DNA of 64,000 nucleotides from Pseudorasbora parva. Taxonomy: Eukaryota; Chordata; Actinopteri; Cypriniformes; Gobionidae. The notes below the pieces were generated by a model. That model had not been told where the DNA came from. It did no database searches and was given only the letters and a program-made list of their open reading frames with translations. The stretch covers positions 37,044,992 to 37,108,991 of the forward strand of contig NC_090188.1 of the NCBI RefSeq assembly GCF_024679245.1, written 5' to 3'. A program made the position numbers and the translations under genes. Shown piece by piece: positions 36,501 to 48,293 of the stretch (position 1 is the first letter of the stretch; every line of letters starts with the position of its first letter).

Positions 36501-37895
36501 CGGTGTAGTGAAAGCCGTCTTGTGTCTGTCCCTTTCATGGACTGCAACTTGATGGTAACCGCTGGCAAGGTCTATCGTCGAGAAAACCTGCGCTCCGCCC
36601 AGAGCATCCAAACTCTCATCGATGCGTGGCAATGGAAAAGCGTCACGTCTGGTCTTGGAGTTCAACCTCCTATAATCCACGCACAACCTTAAGCTTCCAT
36701 CAGTCTTCCGTACTAGAACGATGGGTGAAGCATAGGAACTCGCACTGTCCTGGATGACACCCTTCCGGAGCAAACCCGAGATATGCTCTTTAACCTCTTC
36801 GAACTGAGTTGGCGGTATCCGGCGATACGGCTGAACCACAGGAGTGTCATCTGTCAAATGGATCTCATGTTTCACTCGGTCTGTGTATCCCAGATCTTCA
36901 TCACGGACCGCAAACACATCTGCATACTTTAAAAGCAATATACCGAGCCTGGCTTGCTGTTCTGGAGTACCTCCTATATGCAGCTTACTCAGCAGGTTAC
37001 TTAGGTCAGTTTCAGACTCCGGTTTATCCTTCTGGTCGACTCTCACTTCTTCATGGTGGGCAGAAATACGCTGGAATCTCACCTCGCAAGCTTCACTCTC
37101 AACGCACTGACAGTGGGTAAGTATCCCAAGACGAACTTTGGGAGCCAGCCACACATCTTCCTGAGAGAAGTTGACCACTTGGACTGGAAATACTCGACTT
37201 CTGGCTGACACTAAAGTGGGCATAGGGATCAATCCGCCTGGTAATGGGGTGCTTCCTGGTTCCAGCAACAGCCACGCATGGGTGTCAGTAGCTCTCTCAT
37301 TCACTCTGGCATAGACAGTGGCTACAGAGGACGCTGGTATATGGGTTTTTCCCTTACCACTAACTCTGGCTGCTGACATTTTCCTCACCAGTTTCACTTC
37401 CTGTACCCGATTGAATGCTTCCCTCCACACAGGGTCCAGTTTTCCTCCTAAGGCAGTGTCAAACTCAGTCATTGCAAACTCTCGGCATCTCTGGGTGATA
37501 TTCATGCCTATGATACCAGGGGGAGTAGGATCTTGATCTGCAGAATCACTGTCTCGGACTATCAGGAACCCACACTCAGGTATTGTCAATCCCATTACTT
37601 GGATGTCCAGTTCAACATAACCCAGATACGGCAGGGGTAACTTGTTTGCTGCAGTAATTCTTAGCCACTTAGAAGTGCAGTGAAGGTCCTCATCTTCTCC
37701 GTGGAGATGCTCTCTGAAGAAACTTTCTGTTAGGGTACTCACATTACTTCCTGTGTCGAGCAGACATCTAACCAGAATACCACCAATGTGAACATCAACT
37801 TCAGGGCACTTGCCAACTGCACGTTCTAAAAACCGTTCTTTTGTCAATGTGCTATGTCTCGAGCCTTCTGGTTTTCCTCGCATTGCCCGGCTCAC
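33501..37895 (-). CDS. pol: Gypsy Pol polyprotein (protease, RT, RNase H, integrase)
   Basis: The 1,464-codon frame counted from a GTG stays open without interruption. The first ATG is codon 5, but expression is probably by -1 frameshift from gag, since the frame is open upstream to 37925. Domains (residues): aspartic protease with LLDTGS at 45-50; RT about 360-560 with CVDYRRLN, MPFGLCNAPATF and catalytic YLDD at 504-507; RNase H about 655-785 with TDAS at 664-667; zinc-binding integrase end H939/H944/C974/C977; integrase core D1006, D1065 and E1101 (exact DX35E); then a C-terminal tail without a chromodomain. Every catalytic residue checked is present. It copies element RNA into DNA and integrates it. 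It ends at TAG 33501-33503. Confidence 0.95.
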   Translation of the reverse strand: MSRAMRGKPEGSRHSTLTKERFLERAVGKCPEVDVHIGGILVRCLLDTGSNVSTLTESFFREHLHGEDEDLHCTSKWLRITAANKLPLPYLGYVELDIQVMGLTIPECGFLIVRDSDSADQDPTPPGIIGMNITQRCREFAMTEFDTALGGKLDPVWREAFNRVQEVKLVRKMSAARVSGKGKTHIPASSVATVYARVNERATDTHAWLLLEPGSTPLPGGLIPMPTLVSARSRVFPVQVVNFSQEDVWLAPKVRLGILTHCQCVESEACEVRFQRISAHHEEVRVDQKDKPESETDLSNLLSKLHIGGTPEQQARLGILLLKYADVFAVRDEDLGYTDRVKHEIHLTDDTPVVQPYRRIPPTQFEEVKEHISGLLRKGVIQDSASSYASPIVLVRKTDGSLRLCVDYRRLNSKTRRDAFPLPRIDESLDALGGAQVFSTIDLASGYHQVAVHERDRHKTAFTTPFGLYEYRRMPFGLCNAPATFQRLMQAIMSDFVFQIVLIYLDDLLVYSSTFHEHLVRLETVFKRLRDTGLKIKTEKCHFLQPEVRFLGHQVSSDGVSTDSDKVSAIREWPVPSTLKELRSFLGFCSYYRRFIEGFSQIAGPLHDVVNVCMRETSQVKAAQLYKSSWTFHCQTAFESLKDKLTSAPTLGYADFTLPFVVETDASNLGLGAVLYQHQKGRKTVIAYASRRLRGAEKSKKNYSSMKLELLALKWAVTEKFRSYLLGSRFTIITDNNPLCHLTTAKLGAIEQRWAAQLAVFDFEVKYRPGRCNTAADALSRRSGSEEPDSENEDAEYDGCVAICNSLKTGTALEPDLLTAGVECSTVRQLQASLAEEDDDAVCENTPTLPGYSKAELCQFQESDPTLKVFKKFWSWKRKPTKQERLGLSRSVRSLLKQWQKIQEKDGLLYRVIDDVHIGKCHQLLLPTCLTEKVLKNVHDQMGHQGIERTMCLLRQRCFWGGMYEDVEQWVKRCQRCVLAKMPQPKIKAPWASFLASRPLEVVAVDFTTLEPATDGRENVLVVTDVFTKFSQAFPTRDQKAETTAKVLLREWFLKYGVPQRLHSDQGRNFESAVIAELCKLYGVKKTRTTPHHPQGNPQCERFNRTIHDLLKSLPPEKKRRWPEHLSELVYAYNVTPHSSTGYSPYYLLFGVQPHLPVDALLGQEPETDDKLDWLKVHQERLRDAHFRAKAYAERKAVERAKQHEEQVYCPAVEIGQHVYLRNRPLGRKKIQDAWSSTVYRVSEVQGTTYTVEPVEGGTVKRVHRSNLRPCNNPAPIPMPRCRKLPVEVEPTSVSESDVPSLEAECVLVEEVLCPGERVAMVPTSERTERPVDGVKDYVDVQTEGPDGNHGFSGSESQEISMDTLGVMPGPVEPETECVHLPVEDPVVKPVPAPRKERKGHVKSEVPCPVVRRTQRTNAGVHSNPDRLPKSVCNAVSFSPDVLSQVLAGMVLYTTGKLQGGKDD

Positions 37896-39019
37896 AGCAA
37901 CGGAGGGACCCCATTTCCCTGTACCTCAGAACTTGTGGTGGTCGTCGACTGGGCTTTGAAGCTACGTGGTACGGGACAGTGTCTTGCTACATGTCCAACC
38001 CCTTCACATCTTAAACAGATTGGTTGACCATCTTCTGTGTACTTGGGCTTGACTTTGGGCTTTACATTCTGGTTACCATTTGAACCGGCCTTTTGTACAG
38101 TGAGTTCACGAACAGCATTAGTGAGCTCTCCAAGGGCCTTACCCTGCTGGGTGATGATCTTAACTACCTCCTGCAAGGCGACCACCATGTCACTTTGTGG
38201 GGAACTAACTGGATCTGAATGGTGTGACACATCTCCAGAACATGTACTCACGATGTTCCGACTCCTGGCCACATTAGCACCACGGGGTCTGTCCTCCACA
38301 ACCCACATCAGTGCCTCTTCACGGACATCAAACAGGGAAGACTGAGGCTTTTCTCGGACTAGCTTGCGCAGCTCTCTACGCAGTGCCGCATCTCTTATGC
38401 CTTCGATGAACTGGTCTCTCAAAGCAAGCTGGGGATCAGACACAGCATTACGGGACTGTTGGAGAGCAGAATTAAGAAGCTGAGAGAGAGCATGGGAAAA
38501 GTCACGGAAGTCTTCTCCGTCTAACTGTCTACGTGCATAAAAAGCATGCAACAACTGTGGTGTAGTTCGTTTCTCCCTAAAGGCCCCCCTCAAATATGAA
38601 AACAGTTCTTGAGGCTGTCTTGTCTCACCACCCATACATAGCTTGACCTCATCTAAGGCTGAACCTCTTAAATGGGACAGTATAAAGTCCACTTGGTCAT
38701 CAGTGTTCAAACCCCTTACCCGAATTACACGTTCAACCTCATCAATGAACTCATCGACAGACTGACCATCTTTAACAGGGTCACCACTAAATGGCACAAT
38801 TTGACGTTCCCTTGGAATGTAAACATAGGACCTAGTGCCCACATTACTCATATTAGCAAGGGTTGACATTACTTGGTCGTGTCTTCGACCTAGCTCCAGA
38901 ATTTGAGACTGCAGCTCGGCCACTCCATTACCTTCATCACCATGTCCAACAGCCCCAGCATTGTCCACATCACGGCTGGTTCCAGGCTGCGCAGCTGACA
39001 CATCGTCGTCTTGGTCCAT
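37892..39019 (-). CDS. gag: Gypsy Gag polyprotein
   Basis: 375 residues from ATG at 39019 to TGA at 37892-37894. The capsid-like central part (about 65-245, PFSGDPVKDGQSVDEFIDEVERV onward) is followed by a basic linker and one CCHC zinc knuckle, CLRCEGVGHVARHC (C335, C338, H343, C348), for RNA packaging. The N-terminus contains a likely helical stretch (30-60). Fold type and spacing fit Ty3/Gypsy Gag. Pol overlaps its end in the -1 frame. The frame is uninterrupted, consistent with a young insertion. Confidence 0.92.
   Translation of the reverse strand: MDQDDDVSAAQPGTSRDVDNAGAVGHGDEGNGVAELQSQILELGRRHDQVMSTLANMSNVGTRSYVYIPRERQIVPFSGDPVKDGQSVDEFIDEVERVIRVRGLNTDDQVDFILSHLRGSALDEVKLCMGGETRQPQELFSYLRGAFREKRTTPQLLHAFYARRQLDGEDFRDFSHALSQLLNSALQQSRNAVSDPQLALRDQFIEGIRDAALRRELRKLVREKPQSSLFDVREEALMWVVEDRPRGANVARSRNIVSTCSGDVSHHSDPVSSPQSDMVVALQEVVKIITQQGKALGELTNAVRELTVQKAGSNGNQNVKPKVKPKYTEDGQPICLRCEGVGHVARHCPVPRSFKAQSTTTTSSEVQGNGVPPLL
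37913..37919 (-). promoter_or_regulatory. Putative -1 frameshift slippery heptamer
   Basis: In gag sense the codons ..CAG GGA AAT give G GGA AAT, an X XXY YYZ heptamer in exact register, 7 codons before the gag TGA. A slip here moves translation into the pol frame, which is open from 37925. This is the only long -1 overlap between the two genes (about 34 nt). A downstream pseudoknot was not assessed. Confidence 0.7.
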
Positions 39020-39289
39020 GTTCTTGTAATGTCTCTATTTTGAATAGTATGCAAAACAATCACAGTCACTACTGTTTAACCTGAAGGATGGTTTTGTGCG
39101 GTCTCCTTTGTCCTCGACCACAGCGCTGAAGTGAGCACCTCCCTGCGTTCCTGAAGCTGGCTCTTTGCTTCCCACAGGCTCTCCAGGTACGTCACTCCTT
39201 GTCGTCGACCTTCTCTGCACCGGCACTCGACCTCTCTTCACTACTACCGTTGTCTATGCTCTCTCTACTCTACCCAATTTAGCAATGGG

Positions 39290-39307
39290 ACCCCACTCCT
39301 GGTACCA
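39290..39307 (-). promoter_or_regulatory. Primer binding site, tRNA-Leu(UAA) type
   Basis: In element sense TGGTACCAGGAGTGGGGT lies 8 nt inside the 5' LTR. It is complementary to all 18 nt at the 3' end of vertebrate tRNA-Leu(UAA) including CCA, as I recall that tRNA. Confidence 0.75.
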
Positions 39308-39315
39308 AAAATCTC

Positions 39316-40689
<1,374 letters not shown>

Positions 40690-40701
40690 GACATATGTAT
40701 A

Positions 40702-41252
40702 CAGTAGAGATCAAAATTAGAGAATAACATACAATTTCCTAAATCACAAGGTCACTGCTTAGTCCCTTTTTTAATGAGCAGGTCAGTTTTTTAAGCATAT
40801 TTCACAAGTTAAATATATTCTGAAGTACAGTATAAACAACTTAAATAAGACAATTGAAAAATAACACTGGTCAAAATTCACGAACACTTTCAGATACCGT
40901 CAAACTTTGGGTGTTAATCTGGCACTTGGTGCTAATTTCCGTAATAATCTGGCAAACCCTATTTAATTGAAGCAAACTTTCCAATTTTCACTGACTTTGC
41001 AAGATGGCAAGCCACTCTAAGGTTACTGAAATCCTACGACACCAGGGTGTCCAGATGAAGGCCAAAGGGATGACCCTTTCATCTATTGCAAAAGAAGTTG
41101 GTCATTCCAAATCTGTAATTTCTAGAATATTGATGCTTTACAAAGACACTAAGTCATTCAAATACACAAAAAGGTACGCAAGATCAATGCACGAGAGGAC
41201 TGGACAATGCGGAGACTTTCAATGTGGAATCGGTTCAGCACAGATCAATAAA
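40702..41252 (+). mobile_element. Tc1-type transposon, 5' part with transposase N-terminus
   Basis: After TA at 40700-40701 the end reads CAGTAGAGATCAAAATTAG. A transposase start at ATG 41004 gives a helix-turn-helix domain (KAKGMTLSSIAKEVGHSKSVISRI). From about residue 55 (KYTKRYARSMHERTG) the frame no longer follows a transposase in order, suggesting internal deletion. The catalytic domain and right end are absent. It cannot move on its own. Confidence 0.7.
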
Positions 41253-41926
41253 ATGTCACACATCAGATGTTTTTTCACAATAGTTAACCAAATGTTCACT
41301 TAAGACATAACAGAGAATGTTTGCCTGAATACTCACCAAAACAGATATTTCAAATACTGTAATTCTGTGTATATGTGTAGTCAGGATCGCGCACTGTCTG
41401 AGGTGTCTTTATGCGCATGCTTCAGATCTGCCAGTCAACTCGTGTAAGATAGTTTTGTTTATCAGCATGAGTTTGAAAATCCCATTTCATTAGTTCAGAC
41501 TCATGCCATCGAGAAATTGCTATGAATATTCACAAAGTTGGAATGCTGTGCTTTAAAACAATACCAAACTTGTGCTGAGGAAGCAGCAGTCCTGGAGAAG
41601 CCTGCAGAAAAAGAAAAAAAAGCATTTTTCATGGACAAAGGAAAGGTGCTCCTCTCAGATAATGCACTGTTATATGCGCCACGTGTACACCCAAAGATAC
41701 GTTGAGATGTTTAATTGCTATTTGGAACATTGGGATCGATAGACAAGGGCTTAATGAACTCATATTTATCAAAACCGCAAATATGACGAATATTGACAAT
41801 TTTCACTTGTTTTGCCTATAGCTCAAAATTAGCCCTATGCACATTCTGACTCCATTAGCCAGCATGGGTCACATATATAGTTCAGGTTAACACCCCTAAA
41901 AATGTATATGTATAAATGTACATGTA
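41253..41926. other. Unrecognised sequence
   Basis: No gene or repeat ends were recognised. Confidence 0.35.
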
Positions 41927-43419
41927 CAGCTGCTGGTCATATAATTAAAATATCATCAAAAAGTGTATTTATTTCACTAATTCCATTCAAGAAGTATATA
42001 TTATTTATTAATTACACACAGACTCATATATTTCAAATGTTTATTTATTTTAATTGTGCTGATTATAACTGAAAACTAAGGAAAATCCCAAATTCAGTAT
42101 CTCTGAAAATCTCTGACCAATTCAAAGAAAGGATCTGTATAAATCTTGGCCATCTGAGAAGTATGAGCATGTACAGCACTCAATACTTATTTGGGGCTCC
42201 TTTTGCCTGAATTACTGCAGCAATGCGGCGTGGCATGGAGTCGATCAGTCTGTGGCTCTGCTCAGGTGTTATGAGAGCTCAGGTTTGCTCTGATAGTGGC
42301 CTTCAGCTCTTCTGCATTGTTTGGTCTGGCATATCACATCTTCCTCTTCACAATACTCCATAGATTTTCTATGGCGCTAAGGTCAGGCGAGTTTGCTGGC
42401 CAATTAAGAACAGGGATACCATGGTCCTTAAACCAGGTACTGGTTGCTTTGACACTGTGTGCAGGTGCCAAGACCTGTTGGAAAATTAAATCTGCATCTT
42501 CATAAAGTTGGTCAGCAGCAGGAAGCATGAAGTGCTCTTAAACTTCCTGGTATATGGCTGCGTTGACCTTGGACCTCAGAAAACACAGTGGACCAACACT
42601 AGCAGATGACATGGCACCCCAAACCATCACTGACTATGGACACTTTACACTGGACCTCAAGCAAAGTGGATTGTGTGCCTCTCCTCTCTTCCTCCAGACT
42701 CTGAGACCCTGATTTCCAAAGGAAATGCAAAATTTATTTTCATCAGAAAACATAACTTTGGACCACTCAGCAGCAGTCCAGTCCTTTTTGTCTTTAGCCC
42801 AGGCAAAATGCTTCTGATGCTGTCTGTTGCTCAAGAAGTGCGACAGCTGAAACCCATGTCTTACATATGTCTATGCGTAGTAGTTCTTGAAGCACTGACT
42901 CCAGCTGCAGTCCACTCTTTGTGAATCTACCCCACATTTTTGAATGGGTTTTGTTTTACAATCCTCTCCAATCCTTCGTCTCTCTATTAATGTGCTTGGA
43001 CACAGAGCTCCGTGAACAGCCAGCCTCTTTTGCAATGACCTTTTGTTTCTTGCCCTCCTTGTGCAAGGTGTCAGTGGTCGTCTTTTGGACAACTGTCTAG
43101 TCAGCAGTCTTCCCTGTGATTATGTAGCCTGTAGAACTAGACTGAGAGACCATTTAAAGGCCTTTGCAGGTGTTGAGTTAATTATCTGATTAGAGTGCGG
43201 CACGGGGTGTCTTCAATGATATTCTAATTTTCTGAGATACTGAATTTGGGATTTTCCTCAGTTGTCAGTTATAATCATCAAAATTAAAAGAGCTAAACAT
43301 TTGAAATATATCAGTCTGTGCGTAATGAACGAATATAATATACAAGTTTCACTTTTTGAATGGAATTAGTGAAATAAATCAACTGTTTAATGATAATCTA
43401 ATTATATGACCAGCTCCTG
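41927..43419 (-). mobile_element. Tc1/mariner transposon with about 200-bp terminal repeats
   Basis: The ends CAGCTGCTGGTCATATAATT and (complement) CAGGAGCTGGTCATATAATT are flanked by TA at 41925-41926 and 43420-43421. The inverted repeats extend about 190-200 bp inward to AATCCCAAATTCAGTATCTC. Length is 1,493 bp. It matches a high-copy fish Tc1 family known to me from memory. The transposase within is defective. Confidence 0.92.
42200..43120 (-). pseudogene. Tc1-type transposase, catalytic Asp lost
   Basis: Minus-strand reading gives an HTH region (TPCTRRARNKRSLQKRLAVHG, diverged), HFAWAKDKKDWTAAEWSKVMFSDENKF with the first catalytic Asp, then LIFQQVLAPAHSVKATSTWF. There Val replaces the second catalytic Asp expected in FQQD. 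PDLSAIENLWSIVKRKM follows, with the third acidic residue intact. Stops and frame changes occur near 42530, 42640 and 42860. The expected start position reads ACA, not ATG. The copy is inactive and depended on enzyme from elsewhere. Confidence 0.88.
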
Positions 43420-43421
43420 TA

Positions 43422-44945
43422 TTGGTATATGATGTGTAAGAAATATTGATAAATAAACATTTTTGAAAATAATGATCAAGACACATGCTTAAAACTCTTT
43501 CATTGTGGTCACACTGATATTTTACTGCAAAAATCCTACATAGTGCACCTTTAATGTCATTGCGAGGACTTTATTCTTTCCAGTGAAATCACGTAACAAA
43601 ATGCACACAAACGTGTCCAAGCTCTTAATATGCAATCATTGAACCTCTTTGATTTTAATGAAGGGAAAAAAAACTATATAAGGACGGATAAGAACCTGTA
43701 AACTTCGACACGGTTTACAAAAATTAAAAGTATTGTCAGCATATCTATGTATTTATTCACTAACGGAAAAAATCTTGAGACTATCGATATATCTGATGCA
43801 AATAAATTCAAATATTATTTGCCAATAGTCCCAAAATTATTATTTCCCATCTAAAATTAGACCTAGAAATGTATTTCTTTATGCTTTATATAAAAATAAA
43901 AAAAATGGTCCCCTAAGACATGGTTATGGCCTTGGCTCATGTTGCTGCCAACTCTCATTGAAAATAACTTTGTGCAGCAAATCACTGTCAGTGTGAACTC
44001 TCCTCAAGTAGTAGCAACAGTGATGCTCGCATTAGCAAGCACCAGTGATAAAAAAGTATTCCAAATAGTCCTTGTCATTTCACCATCAAATCTATTTCAA
44101 ATAGGAGACAAAAGCGTTAACATGTGGAATGAAAAACAGTCTGTTCTGTAGCCTGGGCTTATTCTTCAGTTGTAATACTGCATTTACAATCAGCTTAATT
44201 ACCCCCACCCCTCTCATCCCCCCTGACATATTCATTTGAGGGATTTTGGCAGTGCAATGAAGAGAGAGAGTGGAATATGGGAAGAGAGGAATGGTTCCAA
44301 ACACAAAAACATTGCACCCTTCAGCAGCCCTGCAATAACTTTAGTCAAGCATTTCCAATTATAATTATATTTTCATCCCTCCCTCAGCCAGAGGAGCTCT
44401 TTATCACCGCGGCAGGCAGAGAATTACTTTATTACAGCTACACCTCGTTAGGCTGAGTGCTCCTAATGAAGCAGCCCTGTGATCAGACAGGAATCATGCT
44501 GGAGGAAGCCTGCATCATTAGGCCAGCCTTTAATTACTATGATATATGGCCGCCCGCTGCGCTGCTATCACCTTCCCTTTTAATGTGACCCCAGCACAAA
44601 CTCAGAGTAGTCTACAGAACACATATGCGCTGAATAAATGACCACTCGTACATCAGGAATGAGATTCAATCCTCATGTACTATAGAAAATGTGGCACTAG
44701 GGCTGGGCTTAATAAACCGACCAACAGGTGAAATGTGTTATATAGACTGGTAGAGTCAATGTATGTTTATACTGTGGTATATGGCTGCTGTTATTAAAGG
44801 TGCAGTAAGTGATTTCTGAGAAACACTGTTGATATTTGAGATCAACCCAAAACAAACAAACCCTTCCTTCATTGCTCCGCCAATGGAAGAAGAGACGTCT
44901 CTTTATCATAGCTGAAGCGAAGCAAAATAATGCGAAAATAATGCA
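43422..44945. other. Unique sequence; 44330-44640 possibly conserved noncoding
   Basis: 44330-44640 is repeat-free with clustered TAAT cores (CAGCCTTTAATTACTATG, CATCATTAGGCC, CCTTTTAATGTG), a composition seen in developmental enhancers. This is inference only. No exon was recognised. Confidence 0.25.
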
Positions 44946-44948
44946 AAA

Positions 44949-47036
44949 GCCCTATTCGGGCGGTAATTGTTTTTCATGTGGACGTCCATACAAATAAATT
45001 TGCATGCCACCTCAGTGATAAATTTGTGCATTCGGATGGTGATTTATTCATGGTGGAGGAGCCAGTTTTGTGATCCTATGAACCTGGGAACACGCTGTTC
45101 ATGTGGTCAGTCGCATGATTGTCTGCTGTAAATAAAATGTCATATGTTTGGAATTATAGTTAAAATTGTTTTCTGTCTTATCTTATTTTATCTCAAAATG
45201 ACGGATGTCATTTTAAAAATGTGAAAAAGAGCGGAAATAAGTAAACGCAGCCCCTTATTTACATGAGGTAAACATAAAGCTGCTTGGTTATTTTATATAA
45301 TTGCTTCCGTAATAACGTCCAATTTCAAATGCTTACGTGCTTTTATTCTCTTTTGAGCGGTGATGAAATATTGTTCTTGTAAATACTTTCCAGCAGTTCA
45401 GTAATAAAAGTGTAGGCTTGATCTTTAAAATGCATCCAAATTACAGCGAAGCACAATGGTATGGTGCTCAGTTGTGGTCAAAACAGAGAATTCTGAAGTG
45501 ATCTCTTCTCGATAAGTCCTTTTCAGTGGCCTGAGCCCGGTTCACGTGAAACATATGTGGATACTCCAAACGATCTCAGACCCCTTTAAAGTGAACCGAG
45601 CCGAGAACATTTCGAAGGTTGTCTGGGTATGGTTTTAACTCATCTTATGGTACAATCTGAACACAAACCGCTCTGGGCTTGTGAATTCCAATGTCGTTTT
45701 GGTCATCAGAAGCCCCAGTTCAAATCGGCTGTTCATTATGGATGATTCTTCTGACAAATCTCTACAAATTATTTGTTCCCAACAATCACTTGTTTGCAAT
45801 TTCAACCACTTGTGAACTGAGTTGTGGCTGCGCACCAGTTTAAAATGGTGTTAAGAGCGCCTAAAGTGCATGCACAGAAGCCAGCTGTCACAGCGCTTGT
45901 ACTAAACGGAATATTTAGCGTATTATTGCATTTATTTTAAAGTGTCAAAAACACACAAGTTTCACATTAACAGGTGGTTTTGTCTTAAATCAGGGGTCCC
46001 CAATCTCAGTCCTGGAGGGCCACTGTCCTGCAGAGTTTAGCTCCAACCCCAATCAAACACACCTGAAACAGCTCATCAATACCTATAAAGGCATAATAAT
46101 AATAAAGCCATTGATTGGCTGTTTCAGGTGTGTTTGATTGGGGTTGGAGCTAAACTCTGCATTACTATCCTAATATAAGAATCAGTGGAGTCATACAGTG
46201 AAGAATATGCAGTTTTTTTTTTTTCATGTGATTTTTCAATGTCTTATTTGAATGCTGCTTTTAGGCATATCCATACTTTACCTGGACAATTTTAAGCAGT
46301 TTATTTAATTTGCATCTTTTTTATTACTTTATTGTGTTGTTTATTTTTTGTATGCTGATGTGGGATGTGATCATTGCCTTCTGCAATAAAATAAACATCA
46401 ATCAAGGAGAAGAAAAATCAGAATAAATGTTAGTTACAAATGTCGATGTGATATAGCTAGTGCAAGACTATGTAGTATTACAAAGTATTATGTATTATGA
46501 AAAGATCAACTAAATTTAAGAGCATTTGTAGCAATGTCCTAAAGTAATACAAATCTTTACAAACAAATATCTTGGTTACTGAGGAACAAACAATGTAAGT
46601 GAATGGATAAAACAATGAACTGGACTAGATCCAAAAAGCAACAGTATAAACACAAATGGTTCTGAGACCACATTCTTATTAAATTGGACCAAAAAGTATC
46701 TTGGTCCTCTTTTAGGTACAGGGACAGTGTGAGCGTAAAGAGAACTGGGTCCTTTTTTCACTTGGTTCCCCTCTTGGTTCACTTAAAGGAGTCTGAGTTC
46801 GGTTCTTTTAGAGAAGACCCAAGTGTGAAAACACCCTCAGAGGTGTGGATTCGGATGACAATGAAATTACCACACGACCTTTGTGTTTGTCAAAACATCG
46901 GTGATTTTTATGTGGGTGGTAGGAGAAAAACACTGACATTCTGGATTTGGATGGCAGATGAAAGACTAGCCCCTGTAAATTATGAAAATACCTTACAATC
47001 CCACCATTAAAAATAATTACCGTACGAATAGGGCTA
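44949..47036. mobile_element. Possible 2.1-kb element with AGCCCTATTCG ends
   Basis: Left AGCCCTATTCGGGCGGTAAT and the complement of the right end AGCCCTATTCGTACGGTAAT match over about 34 bp with few changes. They may be the two ends of one element that later received other insertions (such as 45991-46161) or two independent solo ends. The sequence between is non-coding. A related copy is at 49880. Confidence 0.35.
45991..46161. mobile_element. Foldback with perfect 43-bp arms, right end truncated
   Basis: The left end CAGGGGTCCCCAATC is typical of a fish DNA-transposon terminus. The arms 46029-46071 and 46119-46161 are exact reverse complements over 43 bp around a 47-bp loop. The right copy of the outer 38 bp is missing. 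Confidence 0.7.
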
Positions 47037-47889
47037 AAGATGATGAAGGAACGACAAGGAAGAATGAAAAAAAATGAACATGCAGTACACAAACAAGGGT
47101 TTGGTGTTAGTCGCCAGTAGAACACCAGCTCCAGACAAACAATGATAGGCTACTCAGAACTATCCTGTTACTATAAAATCACAACAACAGAATACATGGA
47201 GCATTTTCAGGGCTTCCCACATCGGTCTCTCGAGCACTGCAAAGCATTCCTAATATTGACGTCCTAAAGTCTTTCCTGATCATAACTCTTCTTTTTCCAG
47301 TGATATTCATCAGACCTTTTCTCTTTTGTAATGTCTCTCAAATCTTCAAATCTCCTTCTTGGTCATTTTCTCTCCTCCCCCTTCAAGAGTAGACACTGCT
47401 GCTGATTGGCTACACATGAGTTGTGCTGCTCAGTCCGATCCACTTTCAACAGTTTTTTCAGGGTGCTTTCACACTCGCAGTTTAGTTCAAAAAGGGCACA
47501 GTTTGCATTCAAAATGACTAATGTGAAAGCTGACCTGGGTGTGCACTGGGGTACCGAATCTGAGACTGCCTGAAGGAGGTGGTCTGAGTTCGGTTACACT
47601 CAAACTTCAAGTGAATGTGAAAGCAACACACTCAGGTGTGCACTTGTTCAGGAAGAAAAGTAACTGGTGCATGCTTTTTAGGCAATTAAGGTATATTTAT
47701 AGTTCAATAAAACACATGTAAGGGATTATAGTGTTTTACATGATTTACTATGATTTACCTTGAATATGAGTGAAAGTGAGCCTTCAGTGTATTCTCGTGC
47801 AATCAGGGCAGCAAATGAACAGCAATCTGTTGTCTCCTCATGTGTCAATTACTCAGCTGCTCATAAATAGATGGACGGACAACGGAAAA
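47037..47889. other. Sequence with a GTGTTCACAC-type relic
   Basis: 47461-47640 (AGGGTGCTTTCACACTCGCA to GTGAAAGCAACACAC) looks like a diverged relative of the TTCACAC-ended elements. Otherwise nothing was recognised. Confidence 0.3.
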
Positions 47890-48293
47890 AAGCGTAACTG
47901 GCGTTATGATGACGTCGGACGTGGCATGACATTTTTTCGTAAGTTAAATACGGAAGGCGGTTCGCCGGAAGGTAGATATTTTACTTTATAGCATGTGACA
48001 TATGTATATTTTTCTTACAAAAACTAATTGATTCACTTCAGAGGCCTTTATTAACCCCCATGGAGCCATGTGGATTACTTTTATAATGGACGGATCCACT
48101 TTTTTGGGCTGCAAATTGCAAATTTTGGGCTGCCATTCACTGCCATTATAAAGCTTGGAAGAGCCAGGACATTTTTAATGTTTTAATGAATATGAATATA
48201 AATTTCAGATTGTATTCATCTGAAATAACAATGTCATATACACCTAGAGTAAATAATGGGATCATTTTCATTTTTGGGTGAACTATCCCTTTA
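47890..48293. mobile_element. Right half of a GGTTATTCACCC-family foldback
   Basis: GGCCTTTATTAACC, GTGTGGATTACTTTTA-like and the end TTTTTGGGTGAACTATCCC parallel 25610-25829 in order. The left half is missing. Confidence 0.55.
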
